A stretch of DNA of 64,000 bases from an uncultured Christensenellaceae bacterium (GCA_910588695.1 CAJUOV010000006.1:28616-92615); one strand, 5' to 3'. Shown: positions 8,660 through 16,587, counted from the first letter of the stretch. Notes: a model not told the origin generated them from the sequence alone. Program-made: numbers and translations.

Positions 8660-8682
8660 AAACGCGGCGATACGCCGCGTTT
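8660..8682. terminator. terminator after spoIIID
   Basis: A 10-bp perfect stem AAACGCGGCG/CGCCGCGTTT with a 3-nt loop directly follows the spoIIID stop codon. It belongs to the chromosome, outside the inserted element. Confidence 0.75.
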
Positions 8683-8685
8683 TAA

Positions 8686-8937
8686 TTATTCTTTGACTTT
8701 TCGGTTTTCGTACTTCTTTTTTGTCGCGTCGCCGCCCCGCAAATGCCGTTCCTGCAAATTGACGGAGAGCACGCCTTTAACCTGTTCCCACAGTTCCGGA
8801 TCCACCGCCGCCAATCGCTCCGTCACATCTTTATGTACGGTCGGGCAAAAACAGAACGGTAAAAGATAACTGCGGCGCCGAGTGCATTTCGGCGCCGCAG
8901 AAGGCTTACATGTAGCACAATGCTTTTTCATTTTCAT
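8686..8937 (-). CDS. spoIIID: spoIIID, 3' half (split by the element)
   Basis: From 8835 down to the stop at 8686 this frame encodes the C-terminal 48 residues of SpoIIID (KDVTERLAAVDPELW ... ERHLRGGDATKKKYE). They match the second helical region of the B. subtilis protein, which ends RHLRGGEATKLKYK. SpoIIID is the mother-cell DNA-binding regulator of sporulation. In the present arrangement the frame opens inside the element (ATG at 8937), giving an 83-residue chimera with a cysteine-rich, non-homologous N-terminus and no helix-turn-helix. After excision at the TATGTACGGT repeat it would follow residues 1-38 encoded at 22410-22523, restoring an 86-residue protein. The shared residues T-V-H span the crossover. 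Confidence 0.9.
   Translation of the reverse strand: MKMKKHCATCKPSAAPKCTRRRSYLLPFCFCPTVHKDVTERLAAVDPELWEQVKGVLSVNLQERHLRGGDATKKKYENRKVKE
8832..8858. other. attachment site, left end of element
   Basis: Core TATGTACGGT (8832-8841), also present at 22409-22418. On the element side the arms TACGGT (8836-8841) and AGAACG (8853-8858) are separated by 11 bp, mirroring the right end exactly. Recombination should occur at the central TG (8834-8835). Confidence 0.85.
8870..8900. terminator. strong GC-rich hairpin just inside the left end
   Basis: A perfect 12-bp stem CTGCGGCGCCGA/TCGGCGCCGCAG with a 7-nt loop lies 12 bp inside the attP arm. In minus-strand sense it is followed by TTATCTTTT, a weak T tract. 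It may stop the outward promoter at 8974-9002 before it enters spoIIID, or give a small RNA of about 100 nt. Confidence 0.45.
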
Positions 8938-8973
8938 TCGTTTGGGCTTTTAATCTTCATTTTCACTACGTTC

Positions 8974-9002
8974 AGTATAGCATTCACATTTGAATTTGTC
9001 AA
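8974..9002 (-). promoter_or_regulatory. strong outward promoter toward the left attachment site
   Basis: TTGACA (8997-9002), 17-bp spacer, TATACT (8974-8979) on the minus strand, a near-consensus vegetative promoter. It reads toward the hairpin at 8870-8900 and, past it, the 3' half of spoIIID. Confidence 0.7.
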
Positions 9003-9052
9003 GCTACTTTTGTAAAAACTTGACAGTTAAACCACGATTTCCAACACTTTTA

Positions 9053-9061
9053 TGTTATAAT
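9053..9061 (+). promoter_or_regulatory. extended -10 promoter of the 9100-10133 pair
   Basis: TGT-TATAAT (TG at 9053-9054, TATAAT at 9056-9061) is an extended -10 element. A TTGACA at 9020 is 30 bp away, too far to be its -35 box. Confidence 0.5.
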
Positions 9062-9099
9062 ATTTATGAATATATGTATCCAAACAGGAGGAATTTTAT

Positions 9100-9645
9100 T
9101 TGCAAAACAACACATGGATAAAATGGTATCACAAAGGTGTTCCTGATGAAATGTGCGATGCTCGAGAGCGTGCAAGAAGTAAATTATCGCTATTTAGACA
9201 TTGCAAAAAATGTACGGCGCTTTCGGGTTGTTATTTTGTATCCTATAATAAACCCGATTATCCGCAACACCCCTTTGACGATTGTGAAATACGTCCTATA
9301 AGCATAACTCGAAACCAACTGACTGCCTTTTGCGATATCAGAAAATTTACCGAATATATTTTCCGATTCGATAACAGCCGCGGAAAAACTTATATCTTTG
9401 AAAATTGGGGATTCACCATAGGCGACTCTCAGAACTTAAAGGATGAACTTGAAAGGCAGGCAAAAGAAAAGTATCTTAACGGAGATTATAAGTTGCAATA
9501 CGCAGATGAAAACGGGCAACGAATTACAATCGAAATCGGCTTGCAAGATAAAGAAAAAAATGATAGAATTATAAAAACCGGTTGGATGGTGAGACCATCG
9601 GGACAAATCACCTGTTCAACGCCTTTTACGGGGGTAGTACAATGA
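9100..9645 (+). CDS. DUF6883-like protein, possible toxin of a two-gene module
   Basis: A 181-residue protein of unknown function that starts with TTG behind a strong AGGAGG site. An N-terminal cysteine pattern (CKKCTALSGC) is followed by a C-terminal region resembling, from memory, the DUF6883 fold: KFTEYIF near the start, a central DELERQAKEKYLNGDY helix, then DENGQRITIEI and a closing TGWMVRPSG strand. That domain often occurs beside DUF4926 proteins, as here. The next gene overlaps it by four bases (ATGA). Such coupled small pairs in mobile elements are often toxin-antitoxin or toxin-immunity systems, but no catalytic residues are recognised and the role is a guess. Confidence 0.6.
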   Translation: MQNNTWIKWYHKGVPDEMCDARERARSKLSLFRHCKKCTALSGCYFVSYNKPDYPQHPFDDCEIRPISITRNQLTAFCDIRKFTEYIFRFDNSRGKTYIFENWGFTIGDSQNLKDELERQAKEKYLNGDYKLQYADENGQRITIEIGLQDKEKNDRIIKTGWMVRPSGQITCSTPFTGVVQ

Positions 9646-10133
9646 ATTTAGAATTATACGACGATATCGATCTCAACAGTGAAGTTCCCGAGCTTGCAGA
9701 ACGGGACATTCATAAGGGATGTCACGGGACAATCGTTCAATTGGGTAAAGAAAAAAGTTTGATTATCTTTTACAACCCGAAAGACGTAGGCGATTATGCG
9801 TTCGCTTGGGTAGAAAACTCACGTTTAAGTTTTATTAGCAAAATGGATGATGAAATGTTAAAGGAATTTGCCGAACGCATTGTAGAATTCGATCCTGCTA
9901 AAAAACTTCGGTTTGAAGAGACGAATTTGCAGGAATATGACGCCGTGGAACTCATTGTCGAAAAACCCGTTTATGCGAAATGCGGCGCGCATAAAGGCAT
10001 GATCGGAACGATACTCGATCCCGAAAAAATCGCAGGCGGTTGGCTCGTCTACTTTGCCGACGAAACAGGCGCGGACACCATCGGGATTCACGTTAAAGAA
10101 AAAGATTTGAAATTGATACACCGCTCCGAATAA
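9642..10133 (+). CDS. DUF4926-domain protein, possible antitoxin/immunity partner
   Basis: A 163-residue acidic protein with two related halves. The second half matches the DUF4926 pattern (DAVELIVEKPVYAKCGAHKG, then a GTILDP turn, GGWLVYFADETG, KEKDLKLI), which looks like a small SH3-like beta barrel. The first half (RDIHKGCHGTIVQLG ... AFAWVENSRL) has the same layout, suggesting a duplicated barrel. It starts at the ATG overlapping the upstream stop, behind a GGGGG site, so translation is coupled. A long terminator follows. It probably binds or neutralises the upstream protein, which is inference from gene order. Confidence 0.6.
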   Translation: MNLELYDDIDLNSEVPELAERDIHKGCHGTIVQLGKEKSLIIFYNPKDVGDYAFAWVENSRLSFISKMDDEMLKEFAERIVEFDPAKKLRFEETNLQEYDAVELIVEKPVYAKCGAHKGMIGTILDPEKIAGGWLVYFADETGADTIGIHVKEKDLKLIHRSE

Positions 10134-10177
10134 TAGCAGAAGCCTCCGATGGTATTTCGTCGGAGGCTTCTGCTATT
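10132..10177 (+). terminator. long-stem terminator
   Basis: An 18-bp perfect inverted repeat (10132-10149 / 10160-10177) with a 10-nt loop, overlapping the stop codon of the DUF4926 gene. Confidence 0.7.
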
Positions 10178-10249
10178 ATTCACAGCAAACTTATTTTTTG
10201 CGCAAATAACTTTTACCAATTTTTACCCATAGTTGCTCCGTGCATTAGA

Positions 10250-10993
10250 TTAGCGTTGATTAAGTCTAAACGCTAAAACGCTTTTATACAAACTATTTGG
10301 CTCGCTTTCGAGCCAACGAATCGCGGCGTTTATATCGAGAGCAAACCCTTTGCCGAAATATTCGTATGTGGTTTTATGGGAACCCGAAAAAGGTCTTGCG
10401 ACGACGCGCTTCACGTTTTCTGCCATAGGCAGACTGCGGTTGATAGAAGGATTGCAATTTAGTAAACTCTTGCCGTTATCGAAAATCGGCGCAGGTTGAT
10501 AACTGCCGTCTGCATTCATAATGATTCCGAGATTATGAAAATGCCTGTCCTCGTTCAACACGATATAATCGAGCGTAAATACTTTTCTAAAATAATCGGT
10601 TAAATCGAGTCCGACCGTTTCCTTGCAAAAACCTATAACATAAGCGACTTTCCCGTTCACGTCTTGAAACTCTTTTATCTTTTCAAACAACGGAATACCC
10701 GTTACGTTCCCGTGCAACCGTTCGAGCGTAATAAACGACTGACTTGCCGATAAAAACGTTCTGCTTCTGCAACCGTTTTTCCCGTTGATTTTCCCTTGCT
10801 CGTAAATCACGTATTCTTCGGGTTTTAACGTAGAAAAGGTTAAAAGTTTTGAAACGAGATATTCTACTTCTCCATCTCGCCCTTCGTTATCCTCTTTATA
10901 CCAATACCCATCTTTGAAAAACTTCAACTGCGTGCCGTCGCTTGTTCCTTCCGTATCTATAAGAAAATCATCCGATATTTTTACGTTAAACAT
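10250..10993 (-). CDS. HipA-like protein kinase
   Basis: A 247-residue kinase-like protein of the HipA family. The catalytic loop is NEDRHFHNLG (D149) and the metal-binding motif is PIFDNG (D172). KFFKDGYWYK near residues 24-33 resembles the nucleotide-binding start of this group. HipA toxins phosphorylate translation factors to halt growth, while other members regulate transcription. The start MFNVKISDD is chosen because a GAGGAG site lies 8-9 nt upstream. It overlaps the stop of the XRE-domain gene by 8 bp, so the two form an operon of antitoxin/toxin type. The target is unknown. Confidence 0.75.
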   Translation of the reverse strand: MFNVKISDDFLIDTEGTSDGTQLKFFKDGYWYKEDNEGRDGEVEYLVSKLLTFSTLKPEEYVIYEQGKINGKNGCRSRTFLSASQSFITLERLHGNVTGIPLFEKIKEFQDVNGKVAYVIGFCKETVGLDLTDYFRKVFTLDYIVLNEDRHFHNLGIIMNADGSYQPAPIFDNGKSLLNCNPSINRSLPMAENVKRVVARPFSGSHKTTYEYFGKGFALDINAAIRWLESEPNSLYKSVLAFRLNQR

Positions 10994-11546
10994 TTCTGAA
11001 TCTCCTCGGGGCAACGTCTTTCCAAGTCAAATTTTCACCGTTGAACCGAAACCAAAGAAAATCGTTATACGATACGCCGTGCGTTTTTTTGACGATCGCA
11101 AGCGGATCGTAATAAGAAACGCCGAGCTTCTTCAAATAATTATCGATACTGCGGCAATCGCGTTGCCAGCAGCGGGTTTCCAGAACGGTTGAAAGTTTGA
11201 AAACGTCCATTTCATCGTCATGAAAAATTTGCTTTACGGGATGAGATGTAAACTTCTGCACTTTTGCTTTATTGTGATCAACTTTTACATACGAAACAAT
11301 CTCGTCGTTCCAAAAACATAAAATTTCGAGCCCGTCCCAGCGATTCGCCGACGTTTTTTTCGGCGTAAGGCTTATTTCCATATCCAATACTTCGGCGATT
11401 TTTTGTAACGTCTGCAAATTCGGAATCACGATCCCCGCCTCGATACGACCGATCGTCGATTGCGGAAGATTGCACCGAGCCGCAAGCTCTCGTTGTGAAA
11501 GTTTCAAACTTTTTCGTTTCTGTAAGATTTCGGAAGAAAGTCCCAT
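10986..11546 (-). CDS. XRE-family regulator, HipB-like partner
   Basis: A 186-residue protein with an N-terminal Cro/C1 helix-turn-helix (about residues 1-60; LSQRELAARCNLPQSTIGRIE) and a C-terminal domain of unknown fold ending in LWFRFNGENLTWKDVAPRRF. The MGLSS start is favoured by a GAGG site 8-9 nt upstream. Gene order, overlap with the HipA-like gene and a palindromic operator inside its promoter fit an autoregulated antitoxin. The C-terminal domain may contact the kinase. Confidence 0.75.
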   Translation of the reverse strand: MGLSSEILQKRKSLKLSQRELAARCNLPQSTIGRIEAGIVIPNLQTLQKIAEVLDMEISLTPKKTSANRWDGLEILCFWNDEIVSYVKVDHNKAKVQKFTSHPVKQIFHDDEMDVFKLSTVLETRCWQRDCRSIDNYLKKLGVSYYDPLAIVKKTHGVSYNDFLWFRFNGENLTWKDVAPRRFRNV

Positions 11547-11694
11547 AAACATCACCTCACTAAAATAATAACATAGCCTTACAAAAAATCAAAAATTTTT
11601 TGCGTCGCTTTTGCGCCGCAGTTTTCTTACGAAAACCGTATCAAAGTTTGAATACGGCGCTCGAAAACCCTTGCAAGCAAGTTTTCTCGCTTGA

Positions 11695-11723
11695 ATTATA
11701 GCATTTATGCTATCATTTGTCAA
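11695..11723 (-). promoter_or_regulatory. promoter with palindromic operator for the XRE/HipA pair
   Basis: TTGACA (11718-11723), 17-bp spacer, TATAAT (11695-11700) on the minus strand. A perfect arm pair ATAGCAT...ATGCTAT (11698-11713) fills the spacer, a good site for repression by the XRE protein. The leader to the ATG at 11546 is about 140 nt. Confidence 0.7.
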
Positions 11724-11742
11724 CCGTTTGGATAAAAAGAAA

Positions 11743-11769
11743 AAGAGGGAAAAACGTTCTTCCCCTCTT
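11743..11769 (-). terminator. recombinase operon terminator
   Basis: Minus-strand stem AAGAGGG/CCCTCTT followed by a T-rich run, just after the recombinase stop codon. Confidence 0.6.
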
Positions 11770-11776
11770 AATCATT

Positions 11777-13351
11777 TTATTTGATTTTCCGTAAAAACCG
11801 CTCGTCGGAGTTCTCACCCGAGCGGTCATCCGCTACCGCCAAAGAATCGCCGAGATCCAAGTCTTTCAACACATGCAGAAATATATCAACATTGCCAAAA
11901 CTGTCAACCTCAATTCGACGAATGATTTTACGAAGCTGGGCGTTCGTCATTTGCGACACGTCAGCAATATCCTCGATCGAACGGAAGGTTTGATTGAGAA
12001 TACTCTCCAACCGTCCGTGAACGCTCAAACGACCTGTTACCGTTTTAAGTTCTTTTTCAAGACTCTCGATCCGTTCTCGCATACCCGAAAGCCGCTCGTT
12101 TAATTCCTCCCGCGAAATCAAGTCGTCGGTGTACATATCCATGAATTTCTGCCGCGATTTTGTAAGCTTTGCAAGTTCAACGTTTAATTCCTTTTCATAC
12201 GCCACGTTCTTGTTCTTCGTCCGATATGCTTTCTCAAACTCCGACACAAAGTATTTGACGACCTCTTTTCGGTTTGCAAGAATATGCGCAAAATACTCGG
12301 TCAACGCCTGCATCAGCTCCTTTTCGTCGATGCTCGTTTGATTGGAACAGCTGTCCGCCCCCTTGCCGTTTCTGCCCGAACACACCCATGAGATATATGT
12401 ATTCCGATAAGTACGCTCCACTCTGCGGAACGACCATCCGCACTCTTTGCACTTTATCAGCGTGGAAAACAAATATTTATTGCTGTGCCGCTCCCTGTCC
12501 AGCTTGAAAGCCTGTCCGCGTCCGCGAAGCACGGCTTGCGCCTCTTCAAACGTTTCGCGGTCGATAATCTGCAAATCGGGGCGTTCGGTAACGAACCATT
12601 CCGAGCGGTCTTTTTTCTTGCGTTGCCCCGTTAAAAAGTCCGTAATTTCCGCCTTGCCGTTGATAATTTTGCCCGTGTAAATCTCGTTTGTTAAAATGCG
12701 CACGACCGTATTTGCAATCCATTTGCACCCGCGCTTTGTTCGGATTCCCTGCGCGTTCAGCCTGTTTGCAATTTTCGCCGCTCCGCACCCCTCATGAAGA
12801 TACCAGCCGAAGATTTTACGCACCACATCGGCTTCCCGTTCGTTGATCGTAAGATTGAAAAAATCGCCGACCGTCTTATTGTAACCGTATACGAAATTGG
12901 GCACTTTCCCCCTTTCCGCATTGATTTTTTTACCGAACTTGATACGCTTGGAAGTGTTCGCGCTCTCTTCCTGAGCAAGCGCCCCGAAGATCGTCAGCAC
13001 GAATTCGCTGTTCCCCATGCTCGTCATGTTTGCCGTTAAGAACTGCGTTTCGATTCCGAGCGCTTTCAAGGTGCGGATATTCTGCAATAAATCGACCGTG
13101 TTTCTTGCAAAACGTGAAATGTCTTTGACAACTACCAATTCAAACACGCCCCTATTGGCATCGTCCATCATGCGCAGGAACTCTTTTCGGTTTTTAATTT
13201 TCGTCCCCGAAATTCCCTCATCGGCATACAACCGCACAAGCGTGTCTCCCGTGTGCTGCGTATACTCTGCAAAGAACTTTTTCTGCGCTTCCAAGCTGTT
13301 GAGCTGATCTTCCTTATCCGTCGAAACTCTGCAATACGCCGCGATTTTCAT
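11777..13351 (-). CDS. large serine recombinase
   Basis: A 524-residue site-specific recombinase of the SpoIVCA/TnpX/phage-integrase group. The catalytic serine is S10 in YCRVSTD. The resolvase domain continues through KDISRFARN and EESANTSKRIKFG (about residues 1-150). A recombinase DNA-binding domain follows, then a zinc-ribbon with C-x-x-C (KCKECGW) and a second pair of cysteines near 335-345, and a long coiled coil near residues 380-450. All key parts are intact, so it should be active. It is the only recombinase in the element and the natural candidate to cut at TATGTACGGT. Its ATG overlaps the stop of the 57-residue protein upstream. Confidence 0.95.
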   Translation of the reverse strand: MKIAAYCRVSTDKEDQLNSLEAQKKFFAEYTQHTGDTLVRLYADEGISGTKIKNRKEFLRMMDDANRGVFELVVVKDISRFARNTVDLLQNIRTLKALGIETQFLTANMTSMGNSEFVLTIFGALAQEESANTSKRIKFGKKINAERGKVPNFVYGYNKTVGDFFNLTINEREADVVRKIFGWYLHEGCGAAKIANRLNAQGIRTKRGCKWIANTVVRILTNEIYTGKIINGKAEITDFLTGQRKKKDRSEWFVTERPDLQIIDRETFEEAQAVLRGRGQAFKLDRERHSNKYLFSTLIKCKECGWSFRRVERTYRNTYISWVCSGRNGKGADSCSNQTSIDEKELMQALTEYFAHILANRKEVVKYFVSEFEKAYRTKNKNVAYEKELNVELAKLTKSRQKFMDMYTDDLISREELNERLSGMRERIESLEKELKTVTGRLSVHGRLESILNQTFRSIEDIADVSQMTNAQLRKIIRRIEVDSFGNVDIFLHVLKDLDLGDSLAVADDRSGENSDERFLRKIK

Positions 13352-13521
13352 CTTTCGTTCTCCCGCTTGTCCGCATTTTCCGTCGCAATTGCAGTCTCCC
13401 GCTTGATTGCCGCTTCGATACGTTCCATGTTGGCGTCGATACAGATATCGAGCAAAACGCGCGCGAGCGCTTCGGGAGTATTTCCGTCGTGAAATCTAAA
13501 ATTCAACTTCGGCTTGTCCAA
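13348..13521 (-). CDS. 57-residue protein coupled to the recombinase
   Basis: A small protein read from TTG behind a strong GGGAGGGG site, ending in the ATGA overlap with the recombinase start. It begins MDKPKLNFRFHDGNTPEAL and continues as a predicted acidic-basic helix (LLDICIDANMERIEAAI). No known domain is recognised. Its coupling to the recombinase means both are made together. It could be a recombination directionality factor, a DNA-bending helper or a stability partner; skin excision in Bacillus is controlled by recombinase expression, so such a helper would be notable. Confidence 0.7.
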   Translation of the reverse strand: MDKPKLNFRFHDGNTPEALARVLLDICIDANMERIEAAIKRETAIATENADKRENER

Positions 13522-13544
13522 TCTTTCCCCTCCCGAGTCACTAT

Positions 13545-13571
13545 ATTTTACGCCCCCGTTTCGACAAATAT
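13545..13571 (-). promoter_or_regulatory. sigma-E-like promoter of the recombinase operon
   Basis: On the minus strand ATA (13569-13571), a 16-bp spacer and CGTAAAAT (13545-13552). The mother-cell sigma-E core consensus is ATA-N16-CATANNNT, so spacing is exact and the -10 differs at one of its five specified bases. The start site would be near 13538, about 17 nt before the TTG start. No TTGACA/TATAAT promoter is seen here. Confidence 0.55.
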
Positions 13572-13882
13572 CACCATAAAAGTAAATAAAATCGAACTTT
13601 TTAACTTAAAAACGCAGGAAAACCGAGCAAAACAGATAGAACAATTCGCCAGAGAAATTTAAGAAGAAGCGTCCTTCACTCACGAATCATTTTGTCTTGC
13701 CTTGCTTATTTTTTCATATTTTTTTAATTTACAATGTATTGCAAACCGTTTTCTGAAAATTAAAAAAACGACTAATCCGAAAATAAATTCGAAATTAGCC
13801 GTTGCATTTATGCAACATCATCTATACTACTTAACATTTTCAATTTCGCACAGTTATAACGATCGCTATAAAAAAATATCTA
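13572..13882. other. AT-rich gap between recombinase operon and CRISPR array
   Basis: About 310 bp without a convincing gene. It holds the array terminator (13767-13803) and a small palindrome TTGCATTTATGCAA (13803-13816). Nothing else is recognised. Confidence 0.6.
13767..13803 (-). terminator. CRISPR array terminator
   Basis: In minus-strand sense AACGGCTAAT pairs with ATTAGTCGTT (one G-U) and is followed by seven Ts. It lies 80 bp beyond the last, degenerate repeat. Confidence 0.65.
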
Positions 13883-15503
13883 TACTCTATTTTTTACAAA
13901 ACAACAAAGCTCTCAAACTGCGCTTACGCTGGTAGCGGCTTTAACGGTGTTTTAACTACTTACAAAACAACAAAGCTCTCAAACCCAGGCTACTTTGCAA
14001 ACTCCCACCATGGGGTTTTAACTACTTACAAAACAACAAAGCTCTCAAACGCAATCGCGTGAATCAGAGCGTAACACATAGTTTTAACTACTTACAAAAC
14101 AACAAAGCTCTCAAACGACAGAACGGTTACTATTTGGGCGGAATAAGTTTTAACTACTTACAAAACAACAAAGCTCTCAAACGAGAGGCTATGCAGGAAA
14201 GAAGGCTTGCGGGTTTTAACTACTTACAAAACAACAAAGCTCTCAAACTATGGTATCATGGCACTACCAAATACAAAGGTTTTAACTACTTACAAAACAA
14301 CAAAGCTCTCAAACGGGGTCATGGCATATGTACGATTGACGCTCGTTTTAACTACTTACAAAACAACAAAGCTCTCAAACTTGAAATAGGGCGATTTTTC
14401 GCACGCTTTCGTTTTAACTACTTACAAAACAACAAAGCTCTCAAACGCGAGCGCGGGTTGTCAACAAACTCCCTCGGTTTTAACTACTTACAAAACAACA
14501 AAGCTCTCAAACCTGATTGAATGTGCATCGGCGAAATGTTGTGTTTTAACTACTTACAAAACAACAAAGCTCTCAAACCGCTGGGTCAGCATGATTTTTA
14601 TTTATCTTGTTTTAACTACTTACAAAACAACAAAGCTCTCAAACTCACATTTCGAGGCATAAACTTTTCAAGAGGTTTTAACTACTTACAAAACAACAAA
14701 GCTCTCAAACAGTACTACCCATTGTTTTGAGTTTTGCCCCGTTTTAACTACTTACAAAACAACAAAGCTCTCAAACAACAGGCGAAAGCGGTGGGCTCTA
14801 CGGCGGGTTTTAACTACTTACAAAACAACAAAGCTCTCAAACGAAGTCCGAACTGTAGTTCCATCTCCTAGAGTTTTAACTACTTACAAAACAACAAAGC
14901 TCTCAAACCCCTGCGAAGATTCGATTTTTTGCCTGTGGAGTTTTAACTACTTACAAAACAACAAAGCTCTCAAACGTCCGTCCAATGCCTCTTTTTGGTG
15001 TATCCGTTTTAACTACTTACAAAACAACAAAGCTCTCAAACAGATGTGAAGGCAGCAGGCATAAATCCTGCGTTTTAACTACTTACAAAACAACAAAGCT
15101 CTCAAACGCACTAGTACGGTTGCCCGTCCCTGTTCTTGTTTTAACTACTTACAAAACAACAAAGCTCTCAAACCCTATCGATCCTTCGACGGCGGCTGCT
15201 ACTGTTTTAACTACTTACAAAACAACAAAGCTCTCAAACTGTATATACAGAATCAGTTGAACGAGGTTTGTTTTAACTACTTACAAAACAACAAAGCTCT
15301 CAAACTATAAAAACCACATTCAACCGGTTTTTAAGGTTTTAACTACTTACAAAACAACAAAGCTCTCAAACACGTCAATCGGGAGTTGATGCGTTTTGTC
15401 GGTTTTAACTACTTACAAAACAACAAAGCTCTCAAACGATTCAAAATGCATTTTACTCGTCCAATGCGTTTTAACTACTTACAAAACAACAAAGCTCTCA
15501 AAC
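13883..15503 (-). CRISPR. type II-A CRISPR array, 25 repeats and 24 spacers
   Basis: A 36-bp repeat (plus strand GTTTTAACTAC...GCTCTCAAAC) occurs 24 times with no change I could see, starting at 13949 with a 66-bp period. A 25th degenerate copy at 13883-13918 keeps only its inner 25 bp or so. Spacers are 30 bp, except one of 31 bp (14909-14939). The degenerate copy marks the old, leader-distal end, and the leader side is at 15503 next to csn2. Transcription therefore runs on the minus strand and the crRNA repeat begins GTTTGAGAGC. The repeat matches the anti-repeat of the tracrRNA upstream of cas9. No two spacers are alike. Confidence 0.99.
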
Positions 15504-15603
15504 CTCAAATTAAGGATTAAACGCTCGTATTGCCATACGATTGTCATAAGTAGCCAACCTATTCAATATCATTTATTATACTATACTTGCGATAAATTTT
15601 CAA
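15504..15603 (-). promoter_or_regulatory. CRISPR leader and array promoter
   Basis: Minus-strand TTGAAA (15598-15603), 17-bp spacer, TATAAT (15575-15580). The -35 box and spacer overlap the last codons of csn2. Transcription should start near 15568, giving about 65 nt of AT-rich leader before the first repeat at 15503. New spacers should be added at this end. Confidence 0.75.
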
Positions 15604-16270
15604 CAATTTCACATAAATCTTCGGTAATAATTATTGCCCTTTCTTCCGGAAGTATCGGACGGCTCTTACCGCTTTCAATCAGCAAGAGCGATAGTTTATG
15701 TAATTTACAATGTCGATATAATAACTGCAACTCCTCGTTATCCAAAACATTTTTCAAACCTACTAATACAAAATTGTACGCACCCTTTAATTCCGAAAAA
15801 ATATTTAAATAGCAAATAATTTTTTCAAGTAACGTCTCATAATTTCTTTCCGGTTTTACATTGCAAAGTTTTAATAAACCTTCTAACGAGATCTCATTGT
15901 AATCCAAAGCAAATTGCTCTGTCCCGCAAAGTTCCAACAAAAATTTTTCGCTTACCGCTTTTACATTCTGGAACTTAAAAATCAAATCGTTTTCATTGAA
16001 ATTTTGCTGTAAATGTTTGTGCAGTAAATTGATTATTTTTTTATCGGAGAGCTCAAACGAAAATATATCGGTTAAAATTTCGCCTGCGCTTTCCGCGTTT
16101 ACATTTTTATCTCCGTCCCAAAACATAAATTCCGAAACCTCCCCGCGAAATGCAGCGACAAGTTCTTGTACAACCTTATAATACTCTTTCGGATTTTGAA
16201 TACAGAGTACAAACGGACTCGCATCGTCAAATTCGATCTTAGTTTCAATGTTTACCGAAGTAACTTTCAT
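15581..16270 (-). CDS. csn2: CRISPR adaptation protein Csn2
   Basis: A 229-residue Csn2, the marker of subtype II-A. Csn2 forms a tetrameric ring that threads DNA ends and works with Cas1-Cas2 and Cas9 in acquiring spacers. The sequence ends with the typical PEERAIIITEDLCEIVENL segment and is close to the usual family length of about 220. Its start overlaps the cas2 stop, and its last codons contain the -35 box of the array promoter. Confidence 0.92.
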   Translation of the reverse strand: MKVTSVNIETKIEFDDASPFVLCIQNPKEYYKVVQELVAAFRGEVSEFMFWDGDKNVNAESAGEILTDIFSFELSDKKIINLLHKHLQQNFNENDLIFKFQNVKAVSEKFLLELCGTEQFALDYNEISLEGLLKLCNVKPERNYETLLEKIICYLNIFSELKGAYNFVLVGLKNVLDNEELQLLYRHCKLHKLSLLLIESGKSRPILPEERAIIITEDLCEIVENLSQV

Positions 16271-16587
16271 ATTTCCACGACCCTATTCATACTCTCTTCC
16301 ACATAGCTTTGATTTTCGCCTATTAAATAATCAATCTTAGAAAATTGATTCTCTGTCACTTCCAGCATTTCCACAATTCCTTCCGGAGGCAAATTTTTTT
16401 TCACTCGATCCTTGACAGCCTGACTCGTGACGCCGTTAACGACAAGTTTCGAGTAGACCGACTTTTGCATCATAATAAATCCGTTCTTGATCAAGAACTT
16501 ATGAAAGACCGAATAATCTCTCCTGTTTTTAGAGGTTTCCATCGGCAAATCAAAAAATAATAACAATCTCATAAATCTATAATTCAT
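16267..16587 (-). CDS. cas2: CRISPR adaptation endonuclease Cas2
   Basis: A 106-residue Cas2 with the ferredoxin-like start MRLLLFFDLPMET and the conserved Asp after the first strand (FFDLP). With Cas1 it forms the integrase that inserts new spacers. An in-frame Met five codons downstream (start at 16572) is an alternative; many II-A Cas2 proteins carry a short extension like MNYRF. The gene overlaps cas1 by 11 bp and csn2 by 4 bp. Confidence 0.95.
   Translation of the reverse strand: MNYRFMRLLLFFDLPMETSKNRRDYSVFHKFLIKNGFIMMQKSVYSKLVVNGVTSQAVKDRVKKNLPPEGIVEMLEVTENQFSKIDYLIGENQSYVEESMNRVVEI

Noticed and set aside
9020..9061. TTGACA at 9020-9025 as the -35 box of the TATAAT at 9056
   Set aside because: The spacer would be 30 bp; the extended -10 element alone is the better reading.
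14059..15260. Plus-strand reading frames with repeated NYLQNNKALK or LTTYKTTKLSN units
   Set aside because: They are translations of the 36-bp CRISPR repeats, whose period of 66 bp is a multiple of three, not a repeat protein.
14976..15467. Shared CGTCCAATGC in two spacers (14976-15005 and 15438-15467)
   Set aside because: Ten shared bases at different offsets can arise by chance among 24 spacers; the rest of the spacers differ.
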